Shown here: positions 6,468 through 7,413 of the stretch, one piece after another
How positions within the stretch are numbered: the stretch's first letter is position 1
How the letters are laid out: the number at the start of each line of letters is the position of its first letter
Notes under the pieces: generated by a model
What the model was told of the DNA's origin: nothing
What the model saw: only the letters and a program-made list of their open reading frames with translations
The model's database searches: none
Program-made: the position numbers and the translations under genes
Assembly (NCBI GenBank): GCA_012840755.1
Contig: DUWA01000200.1
Location: 1 to 7,413 of the forward strand
Source: Mycoplasmatota bacterium
GTDB lineage: Bacteria; Bacillota_I; Bacilli_A; RF39; UBA660
Reading direction: 5' to 3'
DNA: 7,413 nucleotides

Positions 6468-6914
6468 ATGGATTACAGACATTATTATATAACTAAACAA
6501 AGTTATAATGGAGAAGTTATAGACATAAAATATGATGAGTTAGAAGGATTTTGCTTTAAACCGAGAAATAAAGTAAAATATGAAGGAATTTTAGTTAATA
6601 AAATGATACTAGTAAAGCCATTTTTAATTGATATTATGCTAAAGAAAAAAGTACGAAGAAAAATAGAGAATTATCTTAAATACGTAATAGAAATCATAGA
6701 TGATGAAGATGAAGACCCAACTAATTTAAGAAATGCACTAAATGATTTAACTAGATATAAATCAATAATAAATAATAATTATAAAAAACATGTTGAAAAA
6801 GAATATATTGACGAATCTCTAAGAAAAATACAAATTCTAGAAAAAGAATTAAAATCAAAATTAGAATATGCATATTCCTTAGAATTAGAAAACACTAGTA
6901 AAAAATCAAGATAA
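6468..6914 (+). CDS. Unrecognised 148-residue protein between trmD and rplS
   Basis: I do not recognise a family. The gene starts four bases after trmD, with a purine-rich stretch (AAGAGA) just upstream overlapping the trmD end, so it is probably the last gene of this operon. Visible features: an N-terminal part (1-57) that looks like a small beta-rich domain, with SYNGEVIDIKYDELEGF at 12-28 and KYEGILVNKMILVKP at 37-51; a basic cluster LKKKVRRK (58-65); an acidic run DDEDED (78-83); an Asn/Leu-rich helical stretch about 86-106 (LRNALNDLTRYK); a charged helix with heptad-like leucines/isoleucines (about 112-140) that may form a coiled coil; and a basic end (KKSR). There is no signal peptide and no membrane segment. 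Codon and base use match the neighbours. Its position among ribosome-maturation genes suggests, but does not show, a role in ribosome or RNA biology. Confidence 0.85.
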   Translation: MDYRHYYITKQSYNGEVIDIKYDELEGFCFKPRNKVKYEGILVNKMILVKPFLIDIMLKKKVRRKIENYLKYVIEIIDDEDEDPTNLRNALNDLTRYKSIINNNYKKHVEKEYIDESLRKIQILEKELKSKLEYAYSLELENTSKKSR

Positions 6915-6917
6915 TCC

Positions 6918-6946
6918 TTGCATAAAGTATTAGGATGTGTTAAAAT
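6918..6946 (+). promoter_or_regulatory. Promoter of rplS
   Basis: TTGCAT (6918-6923) and TAAAAT (6941-6946) are 17 bases apart. TG at 6938-6939 stands one base before the -10, giving an extended -10 element that makes up for the weak -35. The start is predicted near 6953, just before the leader hairpin. No terminator separates rplS from the preceding operon, so read-through from upstream may also contribute. Confidence 0.6.
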
Positions 6947-6952
6947 GCTAAA

Positions 6953-6990
6953 TGTGTGATCCGCTGAATAATAATTTATGATCATAATTA
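6953..6990 (+). promoter_or_regulatory. Candidate L19 autoregulatory leader hairpin
   Basis: TGTGATC (6955-6961) pairs with GATCATA (6980-6986), seven pairs with one G-U, around an 18-base loop starting CCGCTG. It lies directly between the rplS promoter and the rplS ribosome site. Short leaders of this kind, through which L19 represses its own mRNA, are described upstream of rplS in low-GC Gram-positives (Rfam L19_leader). Position and hairpin fit; assignment to that family is from memory and has not been tested against a covariance model. Confidence 0.5.
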
Positions 6991-6995
6991 AAGAA

Positions 6996-7001
6996 GAGGA
7001 G
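6996..7001 (+). promoter_or_regulatory. Ribosome binding site that sets the rplS start
   Basis: GAGGAG lies nine bases before GTG at 7011. It supports that GTG over the in-frame ATG at 6978, which is buried next to the leader hairpin and has no ribosome site. Confidence 0.8.
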
Positions 7002-7010
7002 AGTGACATT

Positions 7011-7349
7011 GTGAATTTAGTTGATAAAATAACTAAGAGTCAAATCAGAACTGATATTCCTGAATTTCGTGTTGGGGATACTGTAAAAGTTGATGTTAGA
7101 ATTGTTGAAGGAAAACGTGAAAGAATTCAAGCGTTTGAGGGAATAGTAACTTCTATTCAAGGTTCTGGTATTAGTAAAAACTTTATCGTAAGGAAAATTT
7201 CTGGTGGTGTTGGAGTTGAAAAAACATTCCCAGTTAATTCTCCAGTAATCGAAAATATTACTGTATTAAGAAAAGGTAAAGTAAGACGTGCTAAATTACG
7301 TTATTTAAGAAGTTTAGTTAAACAAGCTAAAATCAAAGAAAGAAATTAA
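7011..7349 (+). CDS. rplS: 50S ribosomal protein L19
   Basis: Large-subunit protein at the 30S-50S interface, contributing to an inter-subunit bridge. From the GTG start it has 112 residues, matching the usual length of about 115. Recognisable blocks are [56 protein letters not shown] and the basic C-terminus [14 protein letters not shown]. The alternative ATG at 6978 would add 11 residues (including EEES) foreign to L19 and would lie in the leader. The gene has its own promoter, a probable autoregulatory leader and a terminator, so it can be expressed independently of trmD. Gene order trmD-rplS is the widespread one, here with one extra gene between. Confidence 0.98.
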   Translation: MNLVDKITKSQIRTDIPEFRVGDTVKVDVRIVEGKRERIQAFEGIVTSIQGSGISKNFIVRKISGGVGVEKTFPVNSPVIENITVLRKGKVRRAKLRYLRSLVKQAKIKERN

Positions 7350-7372
7350 TAGGGCGTTATGCCTTATTTTTT
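7348..7372 (+). terminator. Intrinsic terminator after rplS
   Basis: AATAGGGC (7348-7355) pairs with GCCTTATT (7361-7368), eight pairs including one G-U, around the loop GTTAT, and runs into six T (7367-7372). The stem begins within the rplS TAA stop codon. The next gene's ribosome site follows directly (AGGTGA, 7375-7380), so that gene probably depends on read-through or partial termination. Confidence 0.85.
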
Positions 7373-7384
7373 GTAGGTGATTAT

Positions 7385-7413
7385 ATGAATAAAATTTTAA
7401 AAGAGTTATTATC
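7385..7413 (+). CDS. Start of a further gene, cut by the window end
   Basis: An ATG preceded by AGGTGAT (7375-7381, spacing about four) opens a frame reading MNKILKELL, then runs off the window. Its context after rplS would suit signal peptidase I (lepB) or the ribosome-assembly GTPase rbgA (ylqF), both common at this position in Firmicutes. The N-terminus resembles the basic lead-in of LepB slightly more, but ten residues cannot decide. It is called a gene because of the ribosome site and spacing. Confidence 0.6.

Noticed and set aside
6779..7009. Minus-strand open frame across the end of the 148-residue gene and the rplS leader
   Set aside because: It is low-complexity and overlaps the rplS promoter and leader on the opposite strand; no supporting start signal.
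6978..7010. In-frame upstream ATG that would extend L19 by 11 residues
   Set aside because: It lies beside the leader hairpin without a ribosome site; GTG 7011 has GAGGAG at proper spacing and gives the normal L19 length.
1..7413. TGA read as tryptophan (Mycoplasma code)
   Set aside because: rimM and trmD end at TGA at the expected family length, tryptophans are TGG, and no gene has an internal TGA.
1..7413. Mobile element, CRISPR array or attachment site
   Set aside because: No transposase or integrase gene, no spaced repeat series and no tRNA gene; composition is uniform throughout.

Overview
The window is a low-GC (strongly A/T-biased) bacterial chromosome segment. It looks like a Firmicute, or a Bacilli/Mollicutes-related lineage that keeps the standard code: rimM and trmD end in TGA, tryptophan is TGG, and no gene has an internal TGA. 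A T-box leader in front of hisS-aspS, Shine-Dalgarno sites of the GGAGG/GGTGAT type and the rimM-trmD-rplS core all point the same way. I cannot name the genus. All genes are on the + strand, and there are no mobile elements, CRISPR arrays, rRNAs or tRNAs.

Layout. (1) 1-936 is the 3' part of an AI-2E family membrane permease whose start lies outside the window. (2) 929-1160 holds a promoter that begins inside the permease stop region, followed by a compact T-box riboswitch with its terminator. (3) hisS (1181-2452) and aspS (2570-4312) form a tRNA-synthetase operon controlled by that T-box. The operon closes with a strong intrinsic terminator that uses the aspS stop codon in its stem. (4) 4334-4571 is an A/T-rich gap containing the likely promoter of the next operon. 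(5) 4572-6914 is a tight run of four genes: a TrmH/SpoU-type RNA 2'-O-methyltransferase, rimM, trmD (overlapping rimM by 11 bases) and an unrecognised 148-residue protein. (6) 6918-7372 is rplS with its own promoter, a short hairpin leader resembling an L19 autoregulatory leader, a GTG start and its own terminator. (7) From 7385 the first ten codons of another gene are visible.

Taken together this is a translation-apparatus neighbourhood: charging of tRNA-His and tRNA-Asp, rRNA/tRNA modification, 30S maturation and a 50S protein. No overtly new system is visible. The points most worth a second look are the T-box (overlapping GAC/CAC in the specifier loop, and a perfect 10-bp alternative helix that would dismantle Stem I) and the unrecognised gene between trmD and rplS.
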